A stretch of DNA of 7,238 nucleotides from Candidatus Benthicola azotiphorus (GCA_947581745.1 CANPVW010000064.1:1-7238); one strand, 5' to 3'. Shown: positions 1-6,861, numbered from the stretch's first letter. Made by a program: numbers and translations. The notes: generated by a model not told the origin, from the letters alone.

Positions 1-516
1 ATCCACCGCCACGCCCCGTGGACTTCTGATCGGGGATGTGGCGGCTGCCTCTCCGTCCGGTGTCGTCTCCGACACCCCGGTACCGGCGAGCACGGTTCGC
101 GCGCCGCTCTCCGCATCGAAGCGCCACACCCGCTGTCCCTGATCGTCCGCTACGATCAAGTCGCCCGTCCCGTCCACCGTCAGGTCGACCGGCTCCCGCA
201 GGCAATCGACCGTGCAGGCGACGTCGTCGACCACCACGCGGACTTCTCCGGAAGACGACACCGCCACGATCCGCCGGTTTCCCCGGTCGGCCACGTACAT
301 GATCCCGTCGAGATCCATGTCGAGGCCGGAGGGAAACCGAATGTGGGTCTCTGTTGCCGACGCCCCCACGTCGCGGCCGGGCTCGTCCGCCACGCCGAGC
401 ACGACACGCATCAGACCGGGCGTGTCGCCGAGGATCGCCACCGGCTCGCCGCAGCCGATCCACACGGCCGTCGCAGTGGCGAGGGCGGCGAGGCTCAGGG
501 AAGCGGGGCGACCCAT
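1..516 (-). CDS. NHL-repeat beta-propeller lipoprotein, 3' end outside window
   Basis: The N-terminal 172 residues are present and the reading frame is still open at base 1. The start is the ATG at 516, preceded by a purine-rich run (GGAAAGGGGG, 530-521) with a short 4-base gap. The N-terminus has Arg3, a hydrophobic stretch (about residues 6-20) and W-I-G-C22, which reads as a type II (lipoprotein) signal although Trp at -3 is atypical. NHL-type blades follow: about 59-99 (FPSGLDMDLDG..YVADRGNRRI), about 105-143 (EPVDLTVDG..IVADDQGQRVWRF), and a third opening at 163 (IRSPRGVAVD). The linker LAGTG...DGEAA is typical of NHL propellers. C101 and C105 could form a disulfide. Such propellers usually serve as binding scaffolds; no catalytic motif is seen. 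The gene is the last visible member of the peptidase-receptor-lipoprotein operon, and its start lies 22 bases inside the preceding gene. The ligand is unknown. Confidence 0.85.
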   Translation of the reverse strand, partial: MGRPASLSLAALATATAVWIGCGEPVAILGDTPGLMRVVLGVADEPGRDVGASATETHIRFPSGLDMDLDGIMYVADRGNRRIVAVSSSGEVRVVVDDVACTVDCLREPVDLTVDGTGDLIVADDQGQRVWRFDAESGARTVLAGTGVSETTPDGEAAATSPIRSPRGVAVD

Positions 517-1664
517 ATGTCCCCCTTTCCGTCCTCTCCGCGTTTCGTGAACGCGAGCTCGGCCCCGTCGGGCGAGGCGGCTGGCTCGGACCCGCCCGCC
601 GTGCCCACGATGCGCTCCAGCACGCCTCCATCGGGGCTGATCCGCCAGATCCCATCCGGACGCGCGTAGTAGATCCACTCGCCGTCGGGCGACCAGGCCG
701 GGTCCGTGCCCTCCACCAGGTCCACGGCCACTCCGCCGGCCACGGGGATGACCGAGACGAGCGCGCGGCCAGACAGCCACTCCGTTCGCTCCTCCACGCA
801 AACCAACGCCGGACCTTTGGAACCGGCAGAGAATCGCTGGCACGTGGTCCGGAACTCGGGGCCCCGCTCGTAGCGGGTGAAGGCGATCGATCGCCCGTCC
901 GGACTCCACGCCGGGGAGCTGGCATCGTAGGTGCCGGGGACCTGCGTCGCCGCGGCTTCGCCCGGCCTCCACAGCCACAGGCCGAGTCCGTCCGACGTGA
1001 CCAGGCGATCGCCGGTGGGATCCCAGGACGGCCGGACCGGCAGGAAGCCTTCGTCGTTGAACCGGCGCTGGAACGGGTGCAGGCTCGTGATCCACACGCC
1101 GGCCAGGTCGAACGGGTGGCGTGAATCGTCGAAGCTGACGCCGTCGAAGCTCAGAGGCAGCGTGGCGTCCTGGTCCGCCGGCGTCGGCGCTCCCGGCACG
1201 CGCACCCGCAGCCGGCCGATCTGCAGCCGCGGTGGAGCCGACGCGGAGTCCGTTGCATCGCATGAAGTGCTGTCGGCGGCGCAGACTCCCTCGATCTGGA
1301 GCAGCTGTGCGTAGGCGATGCGACCTGATCCGGGATCGACGGCCGGAGTCAGCACCGGTGGGGCGCTCGCTCGCGCGGGCTGGAGGATCGGAAACACGGA
1401 CTCAGCGAAACCGCCCTCCCTGGGTATCGACACCAGCACGCCGGTCGATCGGGCGAGGTCTCCGTATCCCTCGGTCACATAGAAGATGGAATCGCCCCCG
1501 GTTGACCAGGCGGGCGATCGGTCGTCTCCCGGACTGAAGGTGAGCCGTCGAACGCCCGGAACGGTTTCCCCGGTGGGAGGCTCCCACGGGCTCGGGGCAT
1601 CGTGACAGGCCCACGCGAAGCCCGCGAGCAGGATCCCCACGGCCAGCGGCATCGCCCGCCTCAA
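495..1664 (-). CDS. TolB-like (PD40) beta-propeller lipoprotein
   Basis: This is a 389-residue protein if started at TTG 1664, or 385 residues from ATG 1652. I favour the TTG: a consensus Shine-Dalgarno GGAGGT (1676-1671) sits at good spacing, it overlaps the receptor stop as TTGA, and it adds two arginines (MRRAMPLAVG), giving the signal peptide the positive n-region that the ATG start lacks. The signal ends A-W-A-C20, so a lipid anchor is likely though the lipobox is weak. PD40-type blades occur at about 40-63 (RLTFSPGDDRSPAWS), 209-231, 250-263 (SSPAWSPDGRSIAFT), 320-333 (TDPAWSPDGEWIYYA) and 361-373 (EPAASPDGAELAFT). Residues about 89-205 lack clear repeats and hold an Ala/Ser/Asp-rich insert with C128 and C135; C275 and C289 are a second possible pair. 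Likely role: periplasmic or surface binding partner of the upstream receptor (inferred). The stop is TGA at 497-495. Confidence 0.88.
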   Translation of the reverse strand: MRRAMPLAVGILLAGFAWACHDAPSPWEPPTGETVPGVRRLTFSPGDDRSPAWSTGGDSIFYVTEGYGDLARSTGVLVSIPREGGFAESVFPILQPARASAPPVLTPAVDPGSGRIAYAQLLQIEGVCAADSTSCDATDSASAPPRLQIGRLRVRVPGAPTPADQDATLPLSFDGVSFDDSRHPFDLAGVWITSLHPFQRRFNDEGFLPVRPSWDPTGDRLVTSDGLGLWLWRPGEAAATQVPGTYDASSPAWSPDGRSIAFTRYERGPEFRTTCQRFSAGSKGPALVCVEERTEWLSGRALVSVIPVAGGVAVDLVEGTDPAWSPDGEWIYYARPDGIWRISPDGGVLERIVGTAGGSEPAASPDGAELAFTKRGEDGKGDIWVAPLP

Positions 1665-4597
1665 AATGCCACCTCCAGGCCCAGTCGGAGCTGGCGAGGC
1701 TCTCCGAACAGCAACGAGGGATCGGTCGCGTCGAGCGCCGCAGCGAAACGGGCAGTCTGAAACTCGGTTGCCGTGATCAGTCCGTTCCCGTTCAGGTCCA
1801 CGAGCGGCGAGTACCGCTCCGACTCCCGCGGGATCGGGAACGTCGACGTGACCGGACGACCGGCCAGGTCCAGGACGGTGTCGGGGGAAGGCGCGAGGCG
1901 GCCGCTGTCCCGACGGAGCGCGATCACGTTGTCGGTACCGAACAGGTTCTTGCCGTCCACCACGAGGCGAAGGGCGCAGCCCTCGCACCCGGGGAGGTTC
2001 GCGAATCTCCACGTGAAGCGAGCGTCGAACACGCTGGTCCACGGAAGCCTCTGATCCTCGTCGATCGAGGGGTCGAGGTCCTGCACGCCGGAATAGAGCG
2101 GATATCCGCTCCGGACTCGCGCCGTGACGACGAGCCCGAGCGGCGACCCCGCCAGCCCGCCACCGGGCGGTGCTGCTTCGGTGGCCGAAGCCGCCCGGCC
2201 GAGGAAGACCGACGCGTCGAACGTGTGCCGGCGGTCGAACGGAAGCGGGAATTCCGCGGTCGCGCCGGGCGGTACGGTCCCCGAGTCATCGAAGGCCCCC
2301 GACGTGATGCCCGTCGCTTCCGCCAGGGCGTAGCCGGCGCTCAGTCCGAATCCCGGCCACCTCCCGCGCAGCGTGAGCTCGAGGCCCTTCACCGTCCCCT
2401 TGTCGCCCGTCGTGAACTGGCCCGGCGCCGAGCCGCCGAGGGAGATGCTGCCCGTAACGAGGTCGGTGAGGTTCTTCATGTACGCGGTGACCTCGAGGCC
2501 GACCACGTCGCCGAACAGCTGGCTGAACCCGGCCTCAAAGGCGTTGCCCTGCTCGAACGCGAGATTCGGATTCCCCTGCCTGCGGACGTCGGTGCGCAGC
2601 GAGTCGCCGATCGTATTGTCGATGAAGAACTGGAAGTCAGGCGGCTGGGCGACGCGCGCGTAGTTGAACCGAAAGGCGCTGCGGCCGGCCGAGTTCCGGA
2701 ATGCGCCGGCCACTCCGAGGCGCGGCGTGACGTTCAGCTTCCAATCGGCGGACGCGACGGGGGCGAGAAAGTCGGACCTGTCGAGGCTGAAGTCGAGACC
2801 GGACTGGAAACCCTCGACCCGCACGCCCGCGGTGATCGTGAACAGGGGATCGGGCCGGATGCTGGCGTCGAGATAGCCGGCCAGGGTCGTCGGGTAGAAC
2901 CGGGCGTAGTTCGGCGCCGATCCGGCCAGGTAAGCCCTCGTCCGCTCGTACGTCTCGACCTGGTAGAACTTCCCCTGGAACCCTGCCCGGTACGAGTTTC
3001 CGTCTGCCGTGATCAGCTCGCCGACGAGGTCGGTGCCCAGGAAGTCCGAGCGGCTGTAGGCGGCGAGACCCGACGAGCCCGTCGTCGTGAAGATCCCCTC
3101 CGCCGCCGCCCCGAACGGCGATCCCGTGATCCCTCCCGGAGCCTCGTATCCGGGCACGGCCACCACCGAGTCGAGCTGCTGCTCTATCGGCAGCCGTACG
3201 AAGCTCTCGCCCGCGAAATCGAAGTCCGAAAGGCCGAACCCCAGCACCGTCGAACGGTCGCGCACCTGCGCCGGGTCGACCACTCCCAGGTAGCGGTCGA
3301 GGCGCTGCAATGCGAGGCGCGCCGTGAGGTTGATCGCGTGGCCGTTCTTCTGCGTGACGTGGTCCAGGATCAGCGCGCCCATCCAGGCCTCGGTGCTTCG
3401 TCCGAGTTGGCTGCCCGGATTGTACTTGAGCTCCGGGGTATACAGCTCACGCTGAAAGCGGTTGCGGAGCAGCGTGGCCGCCAGGTTGAAGCGGGTGGAG
3501 AACCGCTTGTCGAATCGGAGGAACCCGATCAGACCGTCTCCCTGCTGGTAGGGCAGGCCCGGCTGCTCGTAAGGGCAGTACAGTGGGGCGGTGACCGGAC
3601 TCGACTGATAGCCCTCGATCGCCGCCGCAACCTCCGCGTCGGCGTCGCCCGTCTGAACGCAGGTGAGCCCGCGCGCCCTCGGCTCGGCATCCTGCAGCCC
3701 CTGCAACTGAAGATCGGCGAACAGGGTGGCCCCGTCTCCCAGAAAGCGGAGCGGTCCGCCCGCCGTCAGGTTGAGGGTGGACTGTCCGACCGACGCATCC
3801 TCCGGAGAGAGGCGGTCCGTGAGGAACTGACCCGCGCCGCTCCAGCGCTCCGGATCGCCGCGCCGGGTGGTGTACGATACCACGCCGGACAGGCTGGACC
3901 CGTACTCCGCCCCGAATCCTCCGGTGATCACCTCGATCTCGGACAGGGCGGTGGGCGAGAACTGCAGGCCCTGGCCCTCGGTCGCCCCTTCGACCTGGTT
4001 CTTGATCGCCATTCCGTCGACCAGATACGTTTCCTGGCCCACCCTTCCACCGCGGAAATGGCCGTCGGATACCCCGGTCGTCAGCTCGACCGCCTCGGAC
4101 ACCGTGGTGACAGGAAGCTCTCGGAGTGCCTTGCCGCGCACGATCTCCCGGGTCTCGCTCACCTCGGGCTCGATGAGGGGCACGCGCTCGGCCTCCACGC
4201 GGAGCGGTTCGACCGGGACGGCCGTCGGCTCCAGCTCGAGTGCCAGCTCCGAGGCCCGCGAGGCGGCCACGACTACGGACTGCAGGTCCAGTGGCTTGTA
4301 CCCCACCAGCTGCACCCGTACGTCGTGCTTCCCCGCCGGCAGCCCGGCCAGGACGAATCGACCGGCTTCCGAGCTGAGCGTCGACTGATCCAGGGCATCG
4401 ATCCGGATCAGCACGCCGGCGAGGGGCTGGCCATTCGAGATGTCGATCACGCTGCCCTGGATCCGACCGGTGGTCTGAGCGCGGGCGGGGGACGTCCAGA
4501 AGAGGCCTGGCAGGAAGAGGAGCAAGGCGGCGGCCAGGCGGCCGTCATGACCCCGAATGCGCTGCGTCCGGCAGAGCGGCCGCGGGGTGCCGATCAT
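1661..4597 (-). CDS. TonB-dependent outer-membrane receptor with carboxypeptidase-regulatory-like N-terminal domain
   Basis: A complete receptor of 978 residues. The start is ATG 4597, which overlaps the peptidase stop as ATGA; an upstream in-frame TTG (4621) is less attractive. The signal peptide has an arginine-rich n-region, a hydrophobic core at about 21-34 and probable cleavage at SPARA40|Q. Residues about 43-125 are a carboxypeptidase-regulatory-like beta-sandwich (GSVIDISNGQPLAGVLIRID...AGRFVLAGLPAGKHDVRV). A possible TonB box lies near 130-137 (EPLRVEAE). The plug is about 147-247 (YLVDGMAIKN; EYGSSLSGVVSYTTRRG). The rest is beta-barrel (TPRLGVAGAFRNSAG; NPNLAFEQGNAFEAGF; PFDRRHTFDAS), ending L-E-V-A-F with the C-terminal Phe typical of outer-membrane proteins. 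Cysteine pairs C313/C341 and C871/C874 may be disulfides. Residues 934-945 match an EF-hand calcium loop. It should import a substrate using TonB energy. The upstream secreted peptidase hints at peptides, but specificity cannot be read from sequence. Confidence 0.95.
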   Translation of the reverse strand: MIGTPRPLCRTQRIRGHDGRLAAALLLFLPGLFWTSPARAQTTGRIQGSVIDISNGQPLAGVLIRIDALDQSTLSSEAGRFVLAGLPAGKHDVRVQLVGYKPLDLQSVVVAASRASELALELEPTAVPVEPLRVEAERVPLIEPEVSETREIVRGKALRELPVTTVSEAVELTTGVSDGHFRGGRVGQETYLVDGMAIKNQVEGATEGQGLQFSPTALSEIEVITGGFGAEYGSSLSGVVSYTTRRGDPERWSGAGQFLTDRLSPEDASVGQSTLNLTAGGPLRFLGDGATLFADLQLQGLQDAEPRARGLTCVQTGDADAEVAAAIEGYQSSPVTAPLYCPYEQPGLPYQQGDGLIGFLRFDKRFSTRFNLAATLLRNRFQRELYTPELKYNPGSQLGRSTEAWMGALILDHVTQKNGHAINLTARLALQRLDRYLGVVDPAQVRDRSTVLGFGLSDFDFAGESFVRLPIEQQLDSVVAVPGYEAPGGITGSPFGAAAEGIFTTTGSSGLAAYSRSDFLGTDLVGELITADGNSYRAGFQGKFYQVETYERTRAYLAGSAPNYARFYPTTLAGYLDASIRPDPLFTITAGVRVEGFQSGLDFSLDRSDFLAPVASADWKLNVTPRLGVAGAFRNSAGRSAFRFNYARVAQPPDFQFFIDNTIGDSLRTDVRRQGNPNLAFEQGNAFEAGFSQLFGDVVGLEVTAYMKNLTDLVTGSISLGGSAPGQFTTGDKGTVKGLELTLRGRWPGFGLSAGYALAEATGITSGAFDDSGTVPPGATAEFPLPFDRRHTFDASVFLGRAASATEAAPPGGGLAGSPLGLVVTARVRSGYPLYSGVQDLDPSIDEDQRLPWTSVFDARFTWRFANLPGCEGCALRLVVDGKNLFGTDNVIALRRDSGRLAPSPDTVLDLAGRPVTSTFPIPRESERYSPLVDLNGNGLITATEFQTARFAAALDATDPSLLFGEPRQLRLGLEVAF
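1671..1676 (-). promoter_or_regulatory. Shine-Dalgarno supporting the TTG start of the PD40 lipoprotein
   Basis: The minus strand reads GGAGGT, a full match to the usual anti-Shine-Dalgarno, 6 bases before TTG 1664. It lies inside the last codons of the receptor (encoding L-E-V). A weaker GAGG (1662-1659) serves the alternative ATG at 1652 with 6-base spacing. The stronger site and the better signal peptide both favour the TTG start. Confidence 0.55.
1763..1798 (-). other. EF-hand-type calcium-binding loop within the receptor gene
   Basis: Receptor codons 934-945 encode D-L-N-G-N-G-L-I-T-A-T-E, followed by Phe. This matches the canonical 12-residue EF-hand loop: Asp at 1, Asn at 3 and 5, Gly at 6, Ile at 8 and Glu at 12. 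It sits about 33 residues before the C-terminus, between the last two predicted barrel strands. Calcium binding is inferred from the motif. The flanks do not obviously form the first helix of a full EF-hand, though the following stretch (FQTARFAAALDA) could be helical. Confidence 0.65.
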
Positions 4598-6213
4598 TGG
4601 AAGTCCGCGCACTCCCGGCAACCCTCCGGCGGCAGTCCTTCAAGCCTTCCGATCGGGTACGTGTCGGCCCCTTCGAGCGCATCGTCCAGCAGATTCCACG
4701 CCAGGAATCCGTCGTCCGAGCGGGGCTCCAGGAGAAGCACGATCAGGCGTCCGAGCGGCTGGTGAACGGGCACGATGACCGTCCGTTCCGGAAGTTCACG
4801 GCGTTCCGTCCGCCACTCTCCCCACACCTCCCGCAGCGCGTGGCCCTGAAACTCGCGCTCGGCCACGCGCGTGGAGTCCAGGTGAAACACCGACACGTCC
4901 AGGGTGGAGCTGGAATCCGGTCGGACGAGCTTCACCCCGTGCGCTTCGAGCCGCTCGATGACGGACCCGAAGTCGGCCGGAACTACGTAGGCGGCGGGCG
5001 CCCTCGTGACTTCCGTCGCCACGAACGCGCCGTAGTCAGGCATCCTCTCCACGGTCTGCACATCCCGGCGGCGGTAGATGAGCTCTCCGGTGTAAGGATT
5101 GCGCTCCTCGTCCACCGCTCCCATCAGGACGTCGATCGTGTCCCCGCGCGCCAGGTCGGCTCGCAGGGCGATCTCCATGCCCGGCGCCGCCGCGGCGTCG
5201 GCGGCCTCCACCGTCCGTCGGACCCGGGTGGCGTGAGCCCACGCGAACTCGATCACGCTCTGCACGAACCTCTCGTGCGCCAGGATGCGGTCTTCGAAGG
5301 TCGCGTAGGAATAGACTTCGCTCAGGATCCCGAAACGGTTGCGGATCCCGAGATAGTTCGTCGTGTAGCGGGGCCGGTGATCGAATGTGTACCAGCCCCG
5401 CTCTCCACGCATTCCGAACGTTCCCGGAACGTTGCCGTAGTAGAAGAACTCCCACCCGTAGCGCTCCCGCACGCTCCGGGTCACCTCCGGAAGCCAGTCC
5501 TCCCTCAGCAGGGCGGTGATTCCCTCGTCCGTGGATGGATGAAGCGGTGGTGAGTAGGTAAGATGGTACGCGTGGAAGCTCCCGTTCGTGGTGTGGAGGT
5601 CCAGCGCCACGTGGGGATCGTATTCCTGAACGAGTCGGGAGAGCGCACGGGCTTCCGAGGACTCCAGCTTCGTGTTGTCGCGGTTCAGGTCGAGCCCTCG
5701 GGCATTCGGGCGCTGCCCCATGCCTGCCAGCGGGCCGTACTGCCGCGGCCGGTTGCGGAGTCCGATGCGCTCGTTCCCGTCCGCGTTGTAGATCGGCGCC
5801 ACGAGGATGACCAGCGAGTCCGTCCATCGATCCCATGCTCCACGGGCCATCTCCCGCAGCAGGACCTGAGCAGCCTCCTTACCGGCTACCTCACCGGCGT
5901 GGATGTTCGCGAACACCAGGACCCGGGTCGCGCCGGAGGATCGGACGGCCTCCGCCGAGGCATCCGGCACGTTGCCGAACACCGCGAGCGGTAGTCGGCG
6001 CCCTTCCTCCGAGTACCCGAACGTCGTGAACTGGAGCCTCGGGTTACGTCCTTCCAGCGCGGCCAGGAATCCGATTACATCGTCGTAGCGCGAGGTCTCG
6101 AGGTAGCCGGACCGCTCGGGACGCGTGGAGGGCCGCTCCTGCCCGGCAACGGGGGACGTCGCCAGCACGCTGACGGTCGCCGCAAAGGCGAGTCCGACCA
6201 GGGAGATGCGCAT
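4594..6213 (-). CDS. Secreted M14-family zinc carboxypeptidase
   Basis: A 539-residue protein from ATG 6213. This start is preferred over the in-frame ATG 6261 because GAGGAGG (6232-6226) precedes it and the signal peptide begins directly (MRISLVGLAFAATVSVLA..), with cleavage near VAG24|Q. The catalytic domain is about 35-330. Zinc ligands are H105 and E108 (NIHAGE) with H207 (LDLHTTNG); N143-G146 (NADG) and L174-D179 (LDLNRD) correspond to the substrate-binding Asn-Arg region of carboxypeptidase A; E299 (ILSEVYSY) is the probable general base. All key residues are present, so it should be active. About 200 further residues follow, including YVVPADFGSVIERLEAHG (409-426) and QPLGRLIVLLLEP (485-497), a beta-rich extension seen in larger bacterial M14 enzymes. 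It ends with C532-R-E-C535. Likely job: trimming C-terminal residues of peptides, or amidase action on peptide-like substrates, outside the cytoplasm. Its stop overlaps the receptor start. Confidence 0.93.
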   Translation of the reverse strand: MRISLVGLAFAATVSVLATSPVAGQERPSTRPERSGYLETSRYDDVIGFLAALEGRNPRLQFTTFGYSEEGRRLPLAVFGNVPDASAEAVRSSGATRVLVFANIHAGEVAGKEAAQVLLREMARGAWDRWTDSLVILVAPIYNADGNERIGLRNRPRQYGPLAGMGQRPNARGLDLNRDNTKLESSEARALSRLVQEYDPHVALDLHTTNGSFHAYHLTYSPPLHPSTDEGITALLREDWLPEVTRSVRERYGWEFFYYGNVPGTFGMRGERGWYTFDHRPRYTTNYLGIRNRFGILSEVYSYATFEDRILAHERFVQSVIEFAWAHATRVRRTVEAADAAAAPGMEIALRADLARGDTIDVLMGAVDEERNPYTGELIYRRRDVQTVERMPDYGAFVATEVTRAPAAYVVPADFGSVIERLEAHGVKLVRPDSSSTLDVSVFHLDSTRVAEREFQGHALREVWGEWRTERRELPERTVIVPVHQPLGRLIVLLLEPRSDDGFLAWNLLDDALEGADTYPIGRLEGLPPEGCRECADFQ

Positions 6214-6225
6214 GGGATTCTGGAG

Positions 6226-6232
6226 CCTCCTC
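6226..6232 (-). promoter_or_regulatory. Shine-Dalgarno of the M14 peptidase gene
   Basis: The minus strand reads GAGGAGG with a 12-base gap to ATG 6213. The spacing is a little long, but the match is strong. No comparable site precedes the upstream in-frame ATG at 6261, so this decides the start. Confidence 0.6.
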
Positions 6233-6290
6233 GCGACCGCCGCCGTTGAGTCGGCGCCCATGGCAGGCGCAAAGAAGTGAAGATACGGGT

Positions 6291-6318
6291 CCCCCGGCGC
6301 ACCGCAACGCGCCGGAGG
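6291..6318 (-). terminator. GC-rich hairpin downstream of the Yip1-like gene, possible terminator
   Basis: On the minus strand the arms CCGGCGC (6315-6309) and GCGCCGG (6300-6294) pair perfectly around an 8-base loop. Three more outer pairs include one G-U that forms only in minus-strand RNA, giving a stem of about 10 bp. It lies 19 bases after the stop at 6338. It is followed by T-rich but interrupted sequence (TATCTTCACTTCTTTG) rather than a clean U-run. It probably separates the upstream genes from the peptidase-receptor operon. It may be a weak or factor-assisted terminator. Confidence 0.45.
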
Positions 6319-6337
6319 CCGTGTCTTCGGGGCTCGG

Positions 6338-6853
6338 CTACCAGTCGATGAGGGCCGCTCCGATCACCATGGCGGGTATCGCGACCGCGACGAGCCAACC
6401 CAGGAAGGCGGTCAGGATCGCCTTGCCCGTATCGAAATCGAGCGCCTGTCGGATCGCCACGATCCCCGTCACGAGGAGCCAGATCCCCACGATGGCCGCG
6501 AGGACATTCCCGAACACGGGGAGAAAGCCCAGGATCAGCAGCACGGCCGGAGCCTGCGCGTATCCCAGCGTGCGGAGCAGCTCGCCCCATGTGGCGGTTC
6601 CCTTGAGCAGCTTGTCGCCGATCAGGTAGGTGATCCCGGCCCACACGAGCCAGCTGAAGAGGGCTGCCACGATCCCCACGATGATCCCGTTGTCGCCCGA
6701 GTTGAAGCCGCCGATCCCGCGAGCCGCGGCCGCGATCAGCACGACGAACGCCGCCTGTGTGGTCAGGGTCTCGTCGTGCTCGACTTCCTCGTACGTCGCG
6801 ATGTCCAGCATCGCGGCGCCCTTCATCCGATCCCACATGCTGCGGTCGGCCAT
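6338..6853 (-). CDS. Yip1-family-like multi-spanning membrane protein
   Basis: A 171-residue protein from ATG 6853, chosen because GGAGGGAG (6869-6862) lies 8 bases upstream; an in-frame ATG at 6919 lacks a convincing site. The N-terminus (MADRSMWDRMKGAAMLD..) is polar, with an acidic patch YEEVEHDE at 21-28. Hydrophobic segments follow at about 33-47, 57-78, 101-119, 120-137 and 145-168, so four or five membrane spans. The order of an amphipathic N-terminus, a short loop with G-D-K-L-L-K-G (79-85), GELLRTLGYAQAPAVL (90-105) and a C-terminal hydrophobic pair resembles the bacterial Yip1 domain. The role of bacterial Yip1-like proteins is poorly defined. It follows the transporter gene by 76 bases and could be co-transcribed with it. 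It is probably not part of the peptidase operon, given the hairpin and 124-base gap. It ends with TAG. Confidence 0.82.
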   Translation of the reverse strand: MADRSMWDRMKGAAMLDIATYEEVEHDETLTTQAAFVVLIAAAARGIGGFNSGDNGIIVGIVAALFSWLVWAGITYLIGDKLLKGTATWGELLRTLGYAQAPAVLLILGFLPVFGNVLAAIVGIWLLVTGIVAIRQALDFDTGKAILTAFLGWLVAVAIPAMVIGAALIDW

Positions 6854-6861
6854 CCGGATGA

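Noticed and set aside
354..1124. A 256-codon plus-strand open frame.
   Set aside because: It is the antisense of the two propeller lipoproteins, with Arg/Gly/Pro-rich low-information composition and no recognisable family.
1665..2042. An N-terminal extension of the PD40 lipoprotein frame up to 2042.
   Set aside because: It would overlap the receptor's conserved C-terminal barrel strands. The translated extension is Arg/Pro-rich without homology signals, and the signal peptide begins only near 1664 or 1652.
2225..4765. A plus-strand open frame of 846 codons opposite the TonB receptor.
   Set aside because: Its codons are the exact reverse complements of receptor codons, so it stays open simply because the receptor avoids TTA, CTA and TCA, which are rare at this GC content. 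The translation is Arg-rich with no domain signature, and the receptor on the minus strand is unmistakable.
4597..5553. A 318-codon plus-strand open frame opposite the peptidase.
   Set aside because: It is antisense to the M14 peptidase, whose zinc and catalytic motifs are intact on the minus strand. The antisense product shows no domain.
6214..6290. A possible promoter for the peptidase-receptor operon.
   Set aside because: No convincing -35/-10 pair or Bacteroidota-type promoter motif could be read. T-rich bits such as TATCTT are more easily explained as the tail of the hairpin region. A promoter may be present but is not recognisable by eye.
6450..6690. Recurring GATCCC/CACGAT words in the Yip1-like gene.
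   Set aside because: They reflect repeated Gly-Ile and Ile-Val codons (GGGATC, ATCGTG) in membrane helices, not a DNA repeat element.
6075..6836. A 253-codon minus-strand frame spanning the Yip1-like gene, the gap and the peptidase start.
   Set aside because: It is out of frame with both genes and dominated by Arg/Gly/Asp from frame-shifted GC-rich codons. The Yip1-like frame has proper membrane segments and a ribosome site.
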